A stretch of DNA of 64,000 nucleotides, taken from positions 1,860,001 through 1,924,000 of the forward strand of contig NC_007777.1 in assembly GCF_000013345.1 (NCBI RefSeq), given 5' to 3'. Of this stretch, positions 21,955 through 30,632 are shown one piece after another (within the stretch, counting starts at the first letter, position 1; every line of letters begins with the position of its first letter). The stretch comes from Frankia casuarinae (GTDB taxonomy: Bacteria > Actinomycetota > Actinomycetes > Frankiales > Frankiaceae). The notes under the pieces were generated by a model. It was not told where the DNA came from. It ran no database searches and saw nothing but the letters and a program-made list of their open reading frames with translations. A program made the position numbers and the translations under genes.

Positions 21955-23424
21955 ATGACCGCCGGCTCTCTCGTCGGCCGGGCGGCGCCGGGGGTCGGGC
22001 CGTTCGGTACCGGCCAGGCACCCGGCGTCGCCGGGCCGGTGCTCGCCGCGGTCGCGTTCGGATCCGCCACCGTAGCGGCGGCGATGGTGCTCGGGCCGGT
22101 CGGGCCGGCCGTGGTGCTGGCCGTCCCGGCCGTGGCGGTACCCCTGCTGGCGAGTCGGCGGGACGCGGTGACGCTGCTGACATCGATGGTCTTCGTTCTC
22201 TTTGCCGTGCCGGCGACCTACCGGCTCCCCCCGCTGGGGAAGTTGACCGTGCCCGTCGGCCTCTGCTGTCTTGCCGGCTGGCTGGTTCACCAGGCCGCAC
22301 GACGTGCCCGCTTCGACCCGGTGTTCCAGCCGGTGCGGGCCGCGACGCTGGTACTCGTATGGGTTCTCACGCTCAGTTTCGCGATGATGTTCACCCGCGT
22401 GGTGGAGGCGACAGAGGTCAGCTCCGCTCATCGCAGTCTCGTGACGGTGGTGGCACAGGCCGGGGTGACGCTGTTGGCCGCCGATGCGATCCGGTGCCGG
22501 ACCCGGCTGGACAGCCTGCTGCGCCGGGTGGTGCTGGGCGCCACCTTCATGGCCGCCATCGGCGGGATCGAGTTTCTGACCGGTCGTAACTACAGCGCCG
22601 TCCTGGTCCCCCCGGGACTGTCGCTCAGTCCGGACGTCGATCGCATTGACGTCCGGTCCGGCTTCGAGCGGGTCGCCGCGACGGCCGTGCATCCGATCGA
22701 GTTCGGGGTTGTCCTGGCCGTGGTGTTGCCGTTGGCCCTGCACTACGCCATTGCCGCCCGCGGGTGGGCGCGGGTCGGTGCCTGGGCCCAGGTCGCCGTC
22801 ATCGGGGCCGTCCTGCCGATGAGCGTCTCGCGAAGCACCGCCGTGAGCCTCGCCGTGGCGATCCTGACCCTGACGGCGATCTGGCCGGTTCGCCGCCGCC
22901 TCAACGGCCTGCTGGCGCTGGCCGGGTCCGTCCTCGTCCTGCACACGGTGTTTCCCGGTCTGATCGAGGCGACCGTCTCGCTGTTCCTGCGGGCCGACGC
23001 GGACCCCAGCGTGACCGGCCGCACCGAGGACTATGCCCCGGTCTGGAAGTTGTTCACGCAAAGGCCGCTCCTCGGCCGTGGGCTGGGCACGTTCACCCCC
23101 CACCAGTACTTCTACCTTGACAATCAGCTACTCGGCTCGGTGCTGGAGACCGGAGTCGTCGGGACAACCGTGCTGCTGGTCTGGGTCGCCGTCGGTCTCT
23201 CGGTGGCCCGTGGGGCGCGGCGGTGGGCCCGGGAACAGCGTGACCGGGAGCTCGGCCAGGCGTTGACGGCCTCGATCCTCGCCGGGGTCGCCAGTTTCCT
23301 CACCTTCGACGCCCTGAGCTTCGCGTTGCTCGCCGGCCTGCTGTTCCTGCTCATCGGCTGCGCCGGAGCACTCTGGCGGATGACCGCCGCACCGGCGGTC
23401 CTGGCCCCCGGGGGGCAGCGGTGA
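21955..23424 (+). CDS. O-antigen ligase/polymerase-like membrane protein (Wzy_C)
   Basis: A 489-residue polytopic membrane protein with about 11-12 helices and a large extracytoplasmic loop. The loop carries the Wzy_C/WaaL pattern RTEDYAPVWKLFTQRPLLGRGLGTFTP followed by DNQLLGSVLETGVVG. Such proteins polymerise undecaprenyl-linked repeat units or ligate the finished chain at the outer face of the membrane. The start is ATG 21955; the open frame further upstream runs under the wzz-like gene. The stop overlaps the flippase GTG by 4 bp, coupling the two. Confidence 0.87.
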   Translation: MTAGSLVGRAAPGVGPFGTGQAPGVAGPVLAAVAFGSATVAAAMVLGPVGPAVVLAVPAVAVPLLASRRDAVTLLTSMVFVLFAVPATYRLPPLGKLTVPVGLCCLAGWLVHQAARRARFDPVFQPVRAATLVLVWVLTLSFAMMFTRVVEATEVSSAHRSLVTVVAQAGVTLLAADAIRCRTRLDSLLRRVVLGATFMAAIGGIEFLTGRNYSAVLVPPGLSLSPDVDRIDVRSGFERVAATAVHPIEFGVVLAVVLPLALHYAIAARGWARVGAWAQVAVIGAVLPMSVSRSTAVSLAVAILTLTAIWPVRRRLNGLLALAGSVLVLHTVFPGLIEATVSLFLRADADPSVTGRTEDYAPVWKLFTQRPLLGRGLGTFTPHQYFYLDNQLLGSVLETGVVGTTVLLVWVAVGLSVARGARRWAREQRDRELGQALTASILAGVASFLTFDALSFALLAGLLFLLIGCAGALWRMTAAPAVLAPGGQR

Positions 23425-23510
23425 CCCAGCCGGCCGTGACCCAGCCGGCCGTGACCCAGCCGGCCGTGACCCAGCCGGCCGTGACCCAGCCGGCCGTGAC
23501 CCAGCCGGCC
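23421..23510 (+). repeat. Six perfect 15-bp tandem repeats at the flippase start
   Basis: GTGACCCAGCCGGCC is repeated six times without a mismatch, and a seventh diverged unit follows. Every unit begins with an in-frame GTG and encodes (M/V)TQPA. Perfect identity implies recent expansion; copy-number change keeps the frame. Confidence 0.95.
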
Positions 23511-25085
23511 GTGACCCGGTCGGCCGCCCCGTCGGGGGCGAGGGAGACCGTGGCGGAACCGTCGCCGCCCCGTCGGGCGCCGCGCGGTTCGATGGCCAGC
23601 GGCGCCCGGTGGATGTCGGTGAACCAGGTTGTCGTGCAGGTCACCCGCCTGCTGGTCCAGGTCGTCCTGGCGCACCTGCTCGAACCGCGGGCGTTCGGTC
23701 TCATGACGATGGCGCTGGTCATCGTGATGTTCCTCGAAATTCTGCGGGGTTTCGGGACCGGCATGGCGGTCGTCCAACGAGACAAGATCAGCGAGCGGCT
23801 GCTCAGCAGCGTCTTTTTCCTCAATATCGGGCTTGGTCTGGTCATCTCGGGCCTGCTGGCGTTGCTGGCGCCCGGCCTGGCCAGCCTGTACGGCGACTCG
23901 GCGCTGACGCCCGTGCTCCAGGTCCTGGGCCTCGGCCTGCTGCTCGCCAGCCTCGGTGACCTGCAACAGTGGCTGCTCCGCCGGGAGATGAAGTTCGGTG
24001 CCGTCGCCGCGGCGAACATCATCGGGACGGCGGCCAACGCGGCCTGCTCGATCGTGCTCGCTCTGCTGGGCTACCAGGTGTGGTCACTGGTCATCGGCTA
24101 TCTGGTCGGATTCGGGGTCACCACCCTCGTCGCGTGGCTGCAGTCGCCGTGGCGTCCCAGGGCCTCGTTCAGCCCCGCCGAGGTCAGGTCCGTGCTGCGT
24201 TTCAGCGCCAACCTGAGCGGGTTCAGCGTCTTCAACTTCTTTCTGCTGCACGGCGACAAGGTGATTGTCGGGCATTTCCTCGGAGCCCAGCAGTTGGGCT
24301 ACTATGGCCTGGCGCAGCGGGTGCTCATGTATCCGGTGAGCACTGTTTCCACGGCGTTTCAGGAAGTCATGTTCGCCGGTCTTTCCCGGCTCCAGAACGA
24401 TCACTCCGCGATCCGCCGGGTCTATTTCCGGTCATGCGCGGTCGCCGCTCTGGTCTGTTTTCCGGTCATGGCTGGACTCACTGTCGTCGCGCGCGACGTC
24501 GTCCTGGTCGTGCTCGGCGCGCGCTGGGAACGGCTGGTGCCGCTCATCTGGCTGCTCGCCCCGATCGGCGGCATCCAGTCGGTGAGTTTCAGCGTCGGAG
24601 TCCTCTACAACGTGAAGGGAAGAACCGACCTGCTGCTGCGCTGGGGAATCTTCTCCGGCCTGCTGATGCTCGGCAGCTACTTCGCCGGCCTGCCGTGGGG
24701 AATCAACGGGGTCGCGGCGGCGTACGCCATCGTGATCGTCCTCCTGCTGCCGCCCGGCTTCGCGATTCCCTTCAGCCTGGTGGACGCGAAGCCGCGCGAG
24801 CTGGTCACCGCGGTCTGGCCGCACGTCGTGGCGACCGCGGGGACCGTCGCCGTGATGGCCGCCGTCCAGTGGCTCACCCACGGGTTCCGGCTCGCCCGCC
24901 CGGTGTGCCTGTTGGCGAGCGTGCTGGCTGGTGCCGCGACCTACGTCGTGATCACGTGGAGGCAACGTCCACCCGCGTTGGCGGACCTACTGCAGTGCGT
25001 CCGGCGCGCGAGCGCCGGCTCGGGGCAGCCTGCTTCGGCGTCGTCGCGCAGAGACGGCGCGCTGGGCCCGACGGCTCACGGGTGA
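23421..25085 (+). CDS. Wzx-like lipopolysaccharide/EPS flippase (MOP superfamily)
   Basis: A 554-residue membrane protein with 12-14 helices, matching the MOP-type polysaccharide flippases (SGARWMSVNQVVVQVTRLLVQVVLAHLLEPRAFGLMTMALV at the first two helices; KVIVGHFLGAQQLGYYGLAQRV mid-protein). It would flip the lipid-linked unit to the periplasmic face. Translation starts inside a six-copy 15-bp repeat, giving an N-terminus of repeated TQPAV units, so several GTG starts are available. It overlaps the upstream Wzy-like gene by 4 bp. Confidence 0.9.
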   Translation: MTQPAVTQPAVTQPAVTQPAVTQPAVTQPAVTRSAAPSGARETVAEPSPPRRAPRGSMASGARWMSVNQVVVQVTRLLVQVVLAHLLEPRAFGLMTMALVIVMFLEILRGFGTGMAVVQRDKISERLLSSVFFLNIGLGLVISGLLALLAPGLASLYGDSALTPVLQVLGLGLLLASLGDLQQWLLRREMKFGAVAAANIIGTAANAACSIVLALLGYQVWSLVIGYLVGFGVTTLVAWLQSPWRPRASFSPAEVRSVLRFSANLSGFSVFNFFLLHGDKVIVGHFLGAQQLGYYGLAQRVLMYPVSTVSTAFQEVMFAGLSRLQNDHSAIRRVYFRSCAVAALVCFPVMAGLTVVARDVVLVVLGARWERLVPLIWLLAPIGGIQSVSFSVGVLYNVKGRTDLLLRWGIFSGLLMLGSYFAGLPWGINGVAAAYAIVIVLLLPPGFAIPFSLVDAKPRELVTAVWPHVVATAGTVAVMAAVQWLTHGFRLARPVCLLASVLAGAATYVVITWRQRPPALADLLQCVRRASAGSGQPASASSRRDGALGPTAHG

Positions 25086-25119
25086 ACCCGATGGCTCAAC
25101 GGTGAAGGAGTTCACTCTT

Positions 25120-26310
25120 ATGAAAGACGCCCCCACGGCGGATCAGCGGGACGTGGTGCTGGCCCTGCCGATCGAGACGCTCCAGGACATGGCGATCAGG
25201 GCGTACATGCGTCCTCCCGATCGTCTCCTGCTAACCCTGCTGCGATCGCCCCGGGTCCGGCGCGTGGTGGTGGCCGAGCCGTTCCGGAGCCATCTCGGTA
25301 CGGTGCTGCGGGGCGGCCGGAGCACCGTCCTGCCACCGTCCGGTGGCGTTGAGGGGCATCTGGTGTCGCCGCAGCGGTGGCGCCGCAAGGACCCGGTGAC
25401 GCTGCCGTCGCTGCGGGCGGCCTATCGGCGGTATGACAGGAGGCTCGGCCGGGCCGCGGCCCGAGCCGGCTGTAAACGACCCGTCGTGATCACCATGTAT
25501 CCGCCGCTGGCGGGCTTTGCCGACATGTCCTGGGCCGGCTCGGTCATGTACTACGCCCGGGACGACTGGGCGACCTACCCACCGCTACGGCGGTGGCATC
25601 CGGCCTTCCGGCATGCCTACGAGGAGATCCGGCGCCGGCGGCTGCCGGTCATCGCGGTGTCCAGGCCGCTGCTGGAACGCCTCCATCCCACCGGTGCCGG
25701 GCTGGTCGTGCACAACGGTGTCGATCCGGCCGAGTGGCTGCGCCCGCCGTCCCCGCCGGACTGGCTCCGGCGCCTCCCGCGGCCGTGGTGCGTGTATGCG
25801 GGCACCGTCGACACTCGCCTCGATCTGGACATGATTCGCCGCCTGGCGTCGGCCGGCACCGTGATTCTGGCCGGCCCCATCCCGGACGAGGCCTCCGTCC
25901 GGTCGCTGCGGTTGCTGCGGTCGGTGCGGTTGCCTGGGCATCTGCCCCGGCCGGCCGTGACCGGTCTGATCGCCGCGGCCGACGTGTGCCTGCTCACCCA
26001 CCGGAGCACTCCGTTGACCGAGGCCATGGACCCCATCAAGATCTACGAATATCTGGCGGCCGGGCGTCCCGTCCTCGCCACGGACCTCGCCCCGGTTCGG
26101 GGCATCGGGCGGCGGGTCCGGCTGCTGCGCCCGGGGGACGATCCGGTGGCGGCGATGAACGAGGTCCTGATCTGGCCGGCCGTCACGGAGGCTGACCGGC
26201 TGGATTTCGTCGCGGACAACAGCTGGTCCGCTCGGCACGTCGCCTTCCTGGACTTCGTCCTTGGCCCGGCCGCGCCGGCCGAATCCCGTCTTCTGGCGGT
26301 GCAGGCGTAG
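25120..26310 (+). CDS. Glycosyltransferase, GT1/GT4-like (GT-B)
   Basis: A 396-residue GT-B enzyme. The C-terminal donor domain has PWCVYAGTVDTRLDLDMI, ILAGPIPDEASV, DVCLLTHRST and the signature MDPIKIYEYLAAGRPVLATDL; the N-terminal half has VMYYARDDWATYP. ATG 25120 was chosen over GTG 25102 because AAGGAG sits 9 nt before it. The gene follows the flippase by 34 bp and belongs to the same operon. The acceptor and sugar are unknown. Confidence 0.87.
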   Translation: MKDAPTADQRDVVLALPIETLQDMAIRAYMRPPDRLLLTLLRSPRVRRVVVAEPFRSHLGTVLRGGRSTVLPPSGGVEGHLVSPQRWRRKDPVTLPSLRAAYRRYDRRLGRAAARAGCKRPVVITMYPPLAGFADMSWAGSVMYYARDDWATYPPLRRWHPAFRHAYEEIRRRRLPVIAVSRPLLERLHPTGAGLVVHNGVDPAEWLRPPSPPDWLRRLPRPWCVYAGTVDTRLDLDMIRRLASAGTVILAGPIPDEASVRSLRLLRSVRLPGHLPRPAVTGLIAAADVCLLTHRSTPLTEAMDPIKIYEYLAAGRPVLATDLAPVRGIGRRVRLLRPGDDPVAAMNEVLIWPAVTEADRLDFVADNSWSARHVAFLDFVLGPAAPAESRLLAVQA

Positions 26311-26404
26311 ACCGGCTGGCGGTCCTCGCTCGGGTCTGCGGACCCGCGAAAAGAGCCGGTATGGCGCGGCCTCCGGCTCAGTGGGATATCCCTGGAAGGA
26401 TTCG

Positions 26405-27364
26405 ATGGCTCGCGCTGAGTTGACCAATCGACGCCGGTATGTCCTGATTGGATCCGTGGCGATGCTTGCGGTGCTGGTGGCGGGCGGTGGGCTGCTGGTC
26501 GCCCTTCGCTCGAGAGGCGGGCCCGCGCGGACGGCGGGCGCACCGGCCCCCGCCACTGTCCCGGCCGGGGTTTCACCGGATGGCGCTGCCGCGACCCGCG
26601 GCCTACCAGGGGACGACCAGGCCGCGGCCCGAGGATGCGACCGCAAGCCGGACGCCTCGAACACCGGCCCCGCGCCCGGATCCCGGTTCCAGCCGATGCC
26701 CGCCGGGAAACTGGCCACTCCCGGACAGGTACTGGAGAACAAGGAGTTCTCCGGACTCATCGACATCTACGCCGACAACGTGACGATAAGAAACTCGATC
26801 GTCCACGATGGCATCCGCGTGCGCGGAAGCCACGTGCTGATCGATCACGTGGCGACAAGTGGGATTGCGATCAGCGGTGGCACCGGTCACGTCATCCAGT
26901 ACAGCAATCTTTCCGGTGGCGACGACGGCTTCCACATCTCGTCCACGCTCGAACCGGTTTCCGGCGTCATCATCCGCCATAACTACGTCCACGACCGAAG
27001 GCCGCCGAAAGGGGCCCACACCGACGGCATCCAGGTCCGCGGCGTCCGGAAACTGAGTGTGGTGTGCAACAACATCGACCTCTCCCCGTACGACAAGACC
27101 CAGACAGCCGTCGTCTTTCTGGAGTGGGCGAACGGAGGCAACCGTGACGTGGTCGTCGACCACAATTGGTTGAACGCCGGCGGAACGACGCTCGTGGTCG
27201 CCGCCAAGAATCTCCGCGTGACGGACAACCGTTTCGGCCGCGGCTTCCGCTGGAATGTCTGCCGGCTGGGCAACGACGATGCCGGTAGGAGCACTTTCTT
27301 CAGTGCCGGGAATGTCTGGGCGGACAACGGCCGGCCGGTGGTCCTGTGTGGCCAGACCCGATGA
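26405..27364 (+). CDS. Secreted or membrane-anchored right-handed beta-helix protein
   Basis: A 319-residue protein with a basic start and one hydrophobic segment (about 13-32; YVLIGSVAMLAVLVAGGGLLVAL), then a Pro/Ala linker. A region of short N-rich strands from about 115 follows (IYADNVTIRNSIVHDGIRVRG, GHVIQYSNLSGGDDGFHIS, HNYVHDRRPPKGAHTDGIQV), typical of pectate-lyase-like parallel beta helices. GGAAGG precedes ATG 26405. Within the locus it may cleave or bind the exported polysaccharide. No catalytic residues can be assigned, so enzyme activity is inference. Confidence 0.75.
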   Translation: MARAELTNRRRYVLIGSVAMLAVLVAGGGLLVALRSRGGPARTAGAPAPATVPAGVSPDGAAATRGLPGDDQAAARGCDRKPDASNTGPAPGSRFQPMPAGKLATPGQVLENKEFSGLIDIYADNVTIRNSIVHDGIRVRGSHVLIDHVATSGIAISGGTGHVIQYSNLSGGDDGFHISSTLEPVSGVIIRHNYVHDRRPPKGAHTDGIQVRGVRKLSVVCNNIDLSPYDKTQTAVVFLEWANGGNRDVVVDHNWLNAGGTTLVVAAKNLRVTDNRFGRGFRWNVCRLGNDDAGRSTFFSAGNVWADNGRPVVLCGQTR

Positions 27365-27402
27365 CCTGTGTGGCCGGACCCGATGTGTGGCCGGACCCGA
27401 AG
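27343..27402. repeat. Three copies of a TGTGTGGCC(A/G)GACCCGA unit at a gene end
   Basis: Imperfect tandem copies start at about 27343, 27365 and 27384. The first covers the final codons and stop of the beta-helix gene, the others lie downstream. The repeat has probably extended the 3' end by slippage. Confidence 0.7.
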
Positions 27403-27407
27403 TAAGG

Positions 27408-28367
27408 TCAGGGACACGACGTCGACGTTGACGGTGCCGGGCTGCCTCCGCGGCTGCTGCCGTCACGCTCCCACGTGCCGAGGTCCCCGCGACGCACCTT
27501 CCGGCGGGCGAGCACCTTCGCCACGGTGGAGACCGCGAGGTACGCCGGCGCCGCGCCGAGCAGGCGGGGCTCGGCGCGGACCACCCTGAGCCAGTCCACG
27601 GACCCGCCGACGATGCCACGACCATCCTTCGTGGAACCGCCCGCGGGCGCCAGCCCGAGGGCGCGCAGTTGGGCGTTGCCGGCGAAAACCCGGCTCTTTT
27701 GTCGAACGAGGTCGCGTGCGGTCCGGGCCGGATGTACGACGAAACAGGTGCCGTCGACCGTGGATCGCTCATCCGGTGCGAACCGGTGATAGAGGAAGAA
27801 GTCATCCGCGATTGCGTCCGGGAAACGATCGAAACAGGCCCGGCCCTGCTCGCTCACTCCGATGACCCCACCGATTCGGCCGTTGCGCACATAGGGCAGC
27901 CGCAGCCAGATGCGGTAGTAGTCGCGTACTACACGGCTCGTGCCGGCAAGACGGATTGTCAGGTGCGGTGATGCGGCCAGTGCCGGGCCGGTCCGCAGCA
28001 CGTCGGCCACCTGTAGCAGGTCGGCGCCGGACACCTCCAGGTCGGCGTCCACATAGAATCGCGGGAAGGTGGTGACCTCGGCGTCGCCAAGGTTCAGCGC
28101 GGCCGCCTTGCCGGCCTTCGCGGTCTCCACGCAGCGGACACCTCGGTCGCGGACCCGACGGGCGGTCTCGTCGGAGCAGCCGTTGGCGACCACGACGATC
28201 TCCAGGTCCTCGGGGGCGGCGCCGTCGGCGAGCCGGTCAAGGCAGCGGCCGATCACGGCCGCCTCGTTATAGGCCGGAATGACGACGCTTGCGCGCGCAT
28301 GCTTATAGTGCGCCGGGGTGGCGGGGGTTTTTCCGCTCACCCGGTCGGCGCGATCTGACTGTTGCAT
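27408..28367 (-). CDS. Glycosyltransferase family 2
   Basis: A 319-residue GT2 with VVIPAYNEAAVIGRCLDRL near residue 28, EIVVVANGCSDETARRV, AGKAAALNLGD and the metal-binding region FYVDADLEVSGADL. The domain ends without transmembrane helices, though there is a moderately hydrophobic C-terminus. The start is ATG 28367, or a GTG 12 nt upstream. The gene lies opposite to its neighbours, between the beta-helix gene and a divergent GT4. Confidence 0.85.
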   Translation of the reverse strand: MQQSDRADRVSGKTPATPAHYKHARASVVIPAYNEAAVIGRCLDRLADGAAPEDLEIVVVANGCSDETARRVRDRGVRCVETAKAGKAAALNLGDAEVTTFPRFYVDADLEVSGADLLQVADVLRTGPALAASPHLTIRLAGTSRVVRDYYRIWLRLPYVRNGRIGGVIGVSEQGRACFDRFPDAIADDFFLYHRFAPDERSTVDGTCFVVHPARTARDLVRQKSRVFAGNAQLRALGLAPAGGSTKDGRGIVGGSVDWLRVVRAEPRLLGAAPAYLAVSTVAKVLARRKVRRGDLGTWERDGSSRGGSPAPSTSTSCP

Positions 28368-28526
28368 GACAAAATCCACGGTCTGATCACCCCAGGCCGG
28401 CGCCGGCCCGCGCGACGCAGTCGTATTCAGGTAGGCGGGCGGCACACACGGTAGACCATCGTGACCGGACCGGGCGCGTGCGTGGGGACCCGACGACACT
28501 TCCCGTGGTGACGCCCGGCGCTGGCG

Positions 28527-29642
28527 ATGAGAACTCTCGTGAACTACCAGAACTTAGGTGGACTAATGGTCGAATGTAATCTTGCGCTTCACTACAGCGG
28601 CGGCCTTGACGCGAACAAGTGGCGCGAGCGTCACGGTCGCGGCGAGGTTCCGGACGCTCTTCCGTATGGGTTCGATCGGTTGGCGCGCTATTCAGTGAAA
28701 GTCTCTCCGGTTAGCTTGCGGGTATCCCGGGACGCGTTCTTCGTTCGTGGTCCGCGTATTTTCGGCGGCTATGAGTGGGTGGAGACCGCGGCCTCCCGCC
28801 GAACGGTCGGTGGCTCGGACGTCGTCTTGTGCTGGGACGAGCGGGTCGGGGTCCCGGCGGCGCTGATGGCGGGAACGCGAAACCATCCCCCCGTCGTGAC
28901 CGGCGTGATCTGGCTGGCCGATGTCGCCGGTCGACGGCCCGGCTCGCTGAAGATCGCCCGTTGTGCCCTGCGAAGGTCCAGCCGGATATTTACGCTTTCC
29001 ACCGCCCAGATTCCGCCGCTCCGAACGCAGCTGGGCATTCCTGAAGGACGTTTCTCGCACGTCCTGTTCGGGGTCGACTCCACATTTTTCCGGACCTCTG
29101 TCAACCCTCCGAAGAAAGGGCTCGTGGTGAGTGTCGGAAATGATCGGCACCGCGACTTCGAAACGTTGATCCGCGGCCTGTCCCAGGGGTGGAGCAGGCT
29201 GGCGGAGCTGAGGCTGGCGGAGCTGAGACTCGAGCTGGTGACAGCCCGAAACGTGGCCGTGCCACCGTGGCTCGGCCGGCGTCGGAACCGTCTTACTCTT
29301 CCCGAGGTGAGCGATCTGTACAGGGCCGCGTCGATGGTGGTCGTCTGCCTCCGGCCCAATCTTCACGTGAGCGGCGTAACCGTCGTGCTGGAGGCGATGG
29401 CCAGTGGTCGTCCCGTCGTGGTGACCGATACCCCCGGCATCCGGGACTACGTCGATCACGGCCGTACCGGGATTCTCGTTCCGCCCTACGACACCGATGC
29501 GCTCGCTGAAGCGGTCGTGCATCTGGTGCTCGACCCGGACCGGGCGGCCGCGCTCGGTGCGGCCGCCCGCCTGGACGTCGAGCATCGCCTGAACACGGAA
29601 GCTCAGGCCCGCCGGTTCGCGACTTTGTTGAGAGAGCTCTAG
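28527..29642 (+). CDS. Glycosyltransferase family 4
   Basis: A 371-residue GT-B enzyme. The C-terminal part shows LVVSVGNDRHRDFETLIRGL, LPEVSDLYRAASMVVVCLRPNLHVSGVTVVLEAMASGRPVVVTDTPGI and GILVPPYDTDALAEAV, the classic GT4 donor site with the E-x7-E region. A tandem RLAEL duplication sits near residue 225. It is divergent from the GT2 gene. The start region MRTLVNYQNLGGLMVE has no strong ribosome site. Confidence 0.87.
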   Translation: MRTLVNYQNLGGLMVECNLALHYSGGLDANKWRERHGRGEVPDALPYGFDRLARYSVKVSPVSLRVSRDAFFVRGPRIFGGYEWVETAASRRTVGGSDVVLCWDERVGVPAALMAGTRNHPPVVTGVIWLADVAGRRPGSLKIARCALRRSSRIFTLSTAQIPPLRTQLGIPEGRFSHVLFGVDSTFFRTSVNPPKKGLVVSVGNDRHRDFETLIRGLSQGWSRLAELRLAELRLELVTARNVAVPPWLGRRRNRLTLPEVSDLYRAASMVVVCLRPNLHVSGVTVVLEAMASGRPVVVTDTPGIRDYVDHGRTGILVPPYDTDALAEAVVHLVLDPDRAAALGAAARLDVEHRLNTEAQARRFATLLREL

Positions 29643-29689
29643 CCCAGCCCGGAAAACGGAGAATCCGTGGTCAGGAGAAATACCGACAG

Positions 29690-30388
29690 ATGGGCGTTCG
29701 GGACCGGCCGGGGTCCTCGGGCACCGACGGTTTCCTCGGTCGTGGTCGGACACAGGCATGTTTGAATGACGGTGTGGTTTCCGCTGCGTCGTCACCGCCG
29801 GCCGGTGAGCGGGGGTCATCCGGTCCCCCGCCGGGGGCGGGCCGGGCTGCGCGCCACCGGCGGGGACGAGCGGGGCGACGCCGGCTCATCGTGATGCTGT
29901 TCGCGGTGTTCCTGGCAGGTTTCACCGCGCTTACCCTTCGGCTGTTCGTATTCCCCGCCGCCGACGTGCCCGTCCAGGCGGACGCCATCGTCATGTTGGC
30001 GGGTCCGGGGGACAGAACCGGCAAGGCGATCGAGTTGGCCCGTACCGGTTACGCTCCCGTCCTCGTGATGTCCACCCCAGGGACGCGGGGGTGCTCGGCC
30101 CACGAGGCACCGAAGGCGGAGGTGATCTGCTTTTCTCCGCACCCGGTGACTACGCGGGGCGAGGCGCGGGCAGCCGCTGAGCTCGCCGCCCGACATGGCT
30201 GGACCAGGATCCTCTTCGTCACCGGCCGCGCGCAGGACACCCGCGCCCGCATCCGCATCAGCCGCTGCTTCCACGGTGATCTGCGGGTCACTGTGGTCGG
30301 TCCGCGTCGCCTCCGGGAATGGCCTTATGCGATCGCCTACGAGTGGGGCGCCCTCGCCAAGGCGCTGATCTGGCAGCGAAGCTGCTGA
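29690..30388 (+). CDS. YdcF/SanA-like DUF218 membrane protein
   Basis: A 232-residue protein with a disordered Gly/Pro/Arg-rich N-terminus, one membrane segment (about 65-88) and a DUF218 domain: ADAIVMLAGPGDRTGKAIELARTGYAPVLVMS, then TRGEARAAAELAARHGWTRILFVTGRAQDTRARIRISRCF. DUF218 proteins (ElyC, SanA, YdcF) are linked to envelope polysaccharide or lipid-carrier metabolism. Here it sits between glycosyltransferase genes, fitting a role at the membrane in polymer assembly. The true start may be further in, for example GTG near 29783. Confidence 0.8.
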   Translation: MGVRDRPGSSGTDGFLGRGRTQACLNDGVVSAASSPPAGERGSSGPPPGAGRAARHRRGRAGRRRLIVMLFAVFLAGFTALTLRLFVFPAADVPVQADAIVMLAGPGDRTGKAIELARTGYAPVLVMSTPGTRGCSAHEAPKAEVICFSPHPVTTRGEARAAAELAARHGWTRILFVTGRAQDTRARIRISRCFHGDLRVTVVGPRRLREWPYAIAYEWGALAKALIWQRSC

Positions 30389-30588
30389 CCCCGAGGAGCA
30401 GACCAGGAGACCGGGTGGGAATACTGGCCCACGTTGCGAGGATCCGGAATACGCCAGAAACGCCCGCCGGCCTGCGGTCGGATAACCAACCGAACGACAA
30501 CCCGTCGTCTAGGGTGAGGCAGGAACTGGCGGCCGGGGCCAGCCGGCACGATTCGCGTTACGGCCGATGGCCGGACCACCACTGCCGA

Positions 30589-30620
30589 CACAGATTACCT
30601 GGGTCACAGATTACCTGGGT
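30589..30620. repeat. Two perfect 16-bp tandem repeats before a GT2 gene
   Basis: CACAGATTACCTGGGT occurs at 30589-30604 and 30605-30620. It ends 12 bp before the start codon at 30633, next to the ribosome site GGAGAGG. Confidence 0.9.
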
Positions 30621-30632
30621 CTGGAGAGGGAA

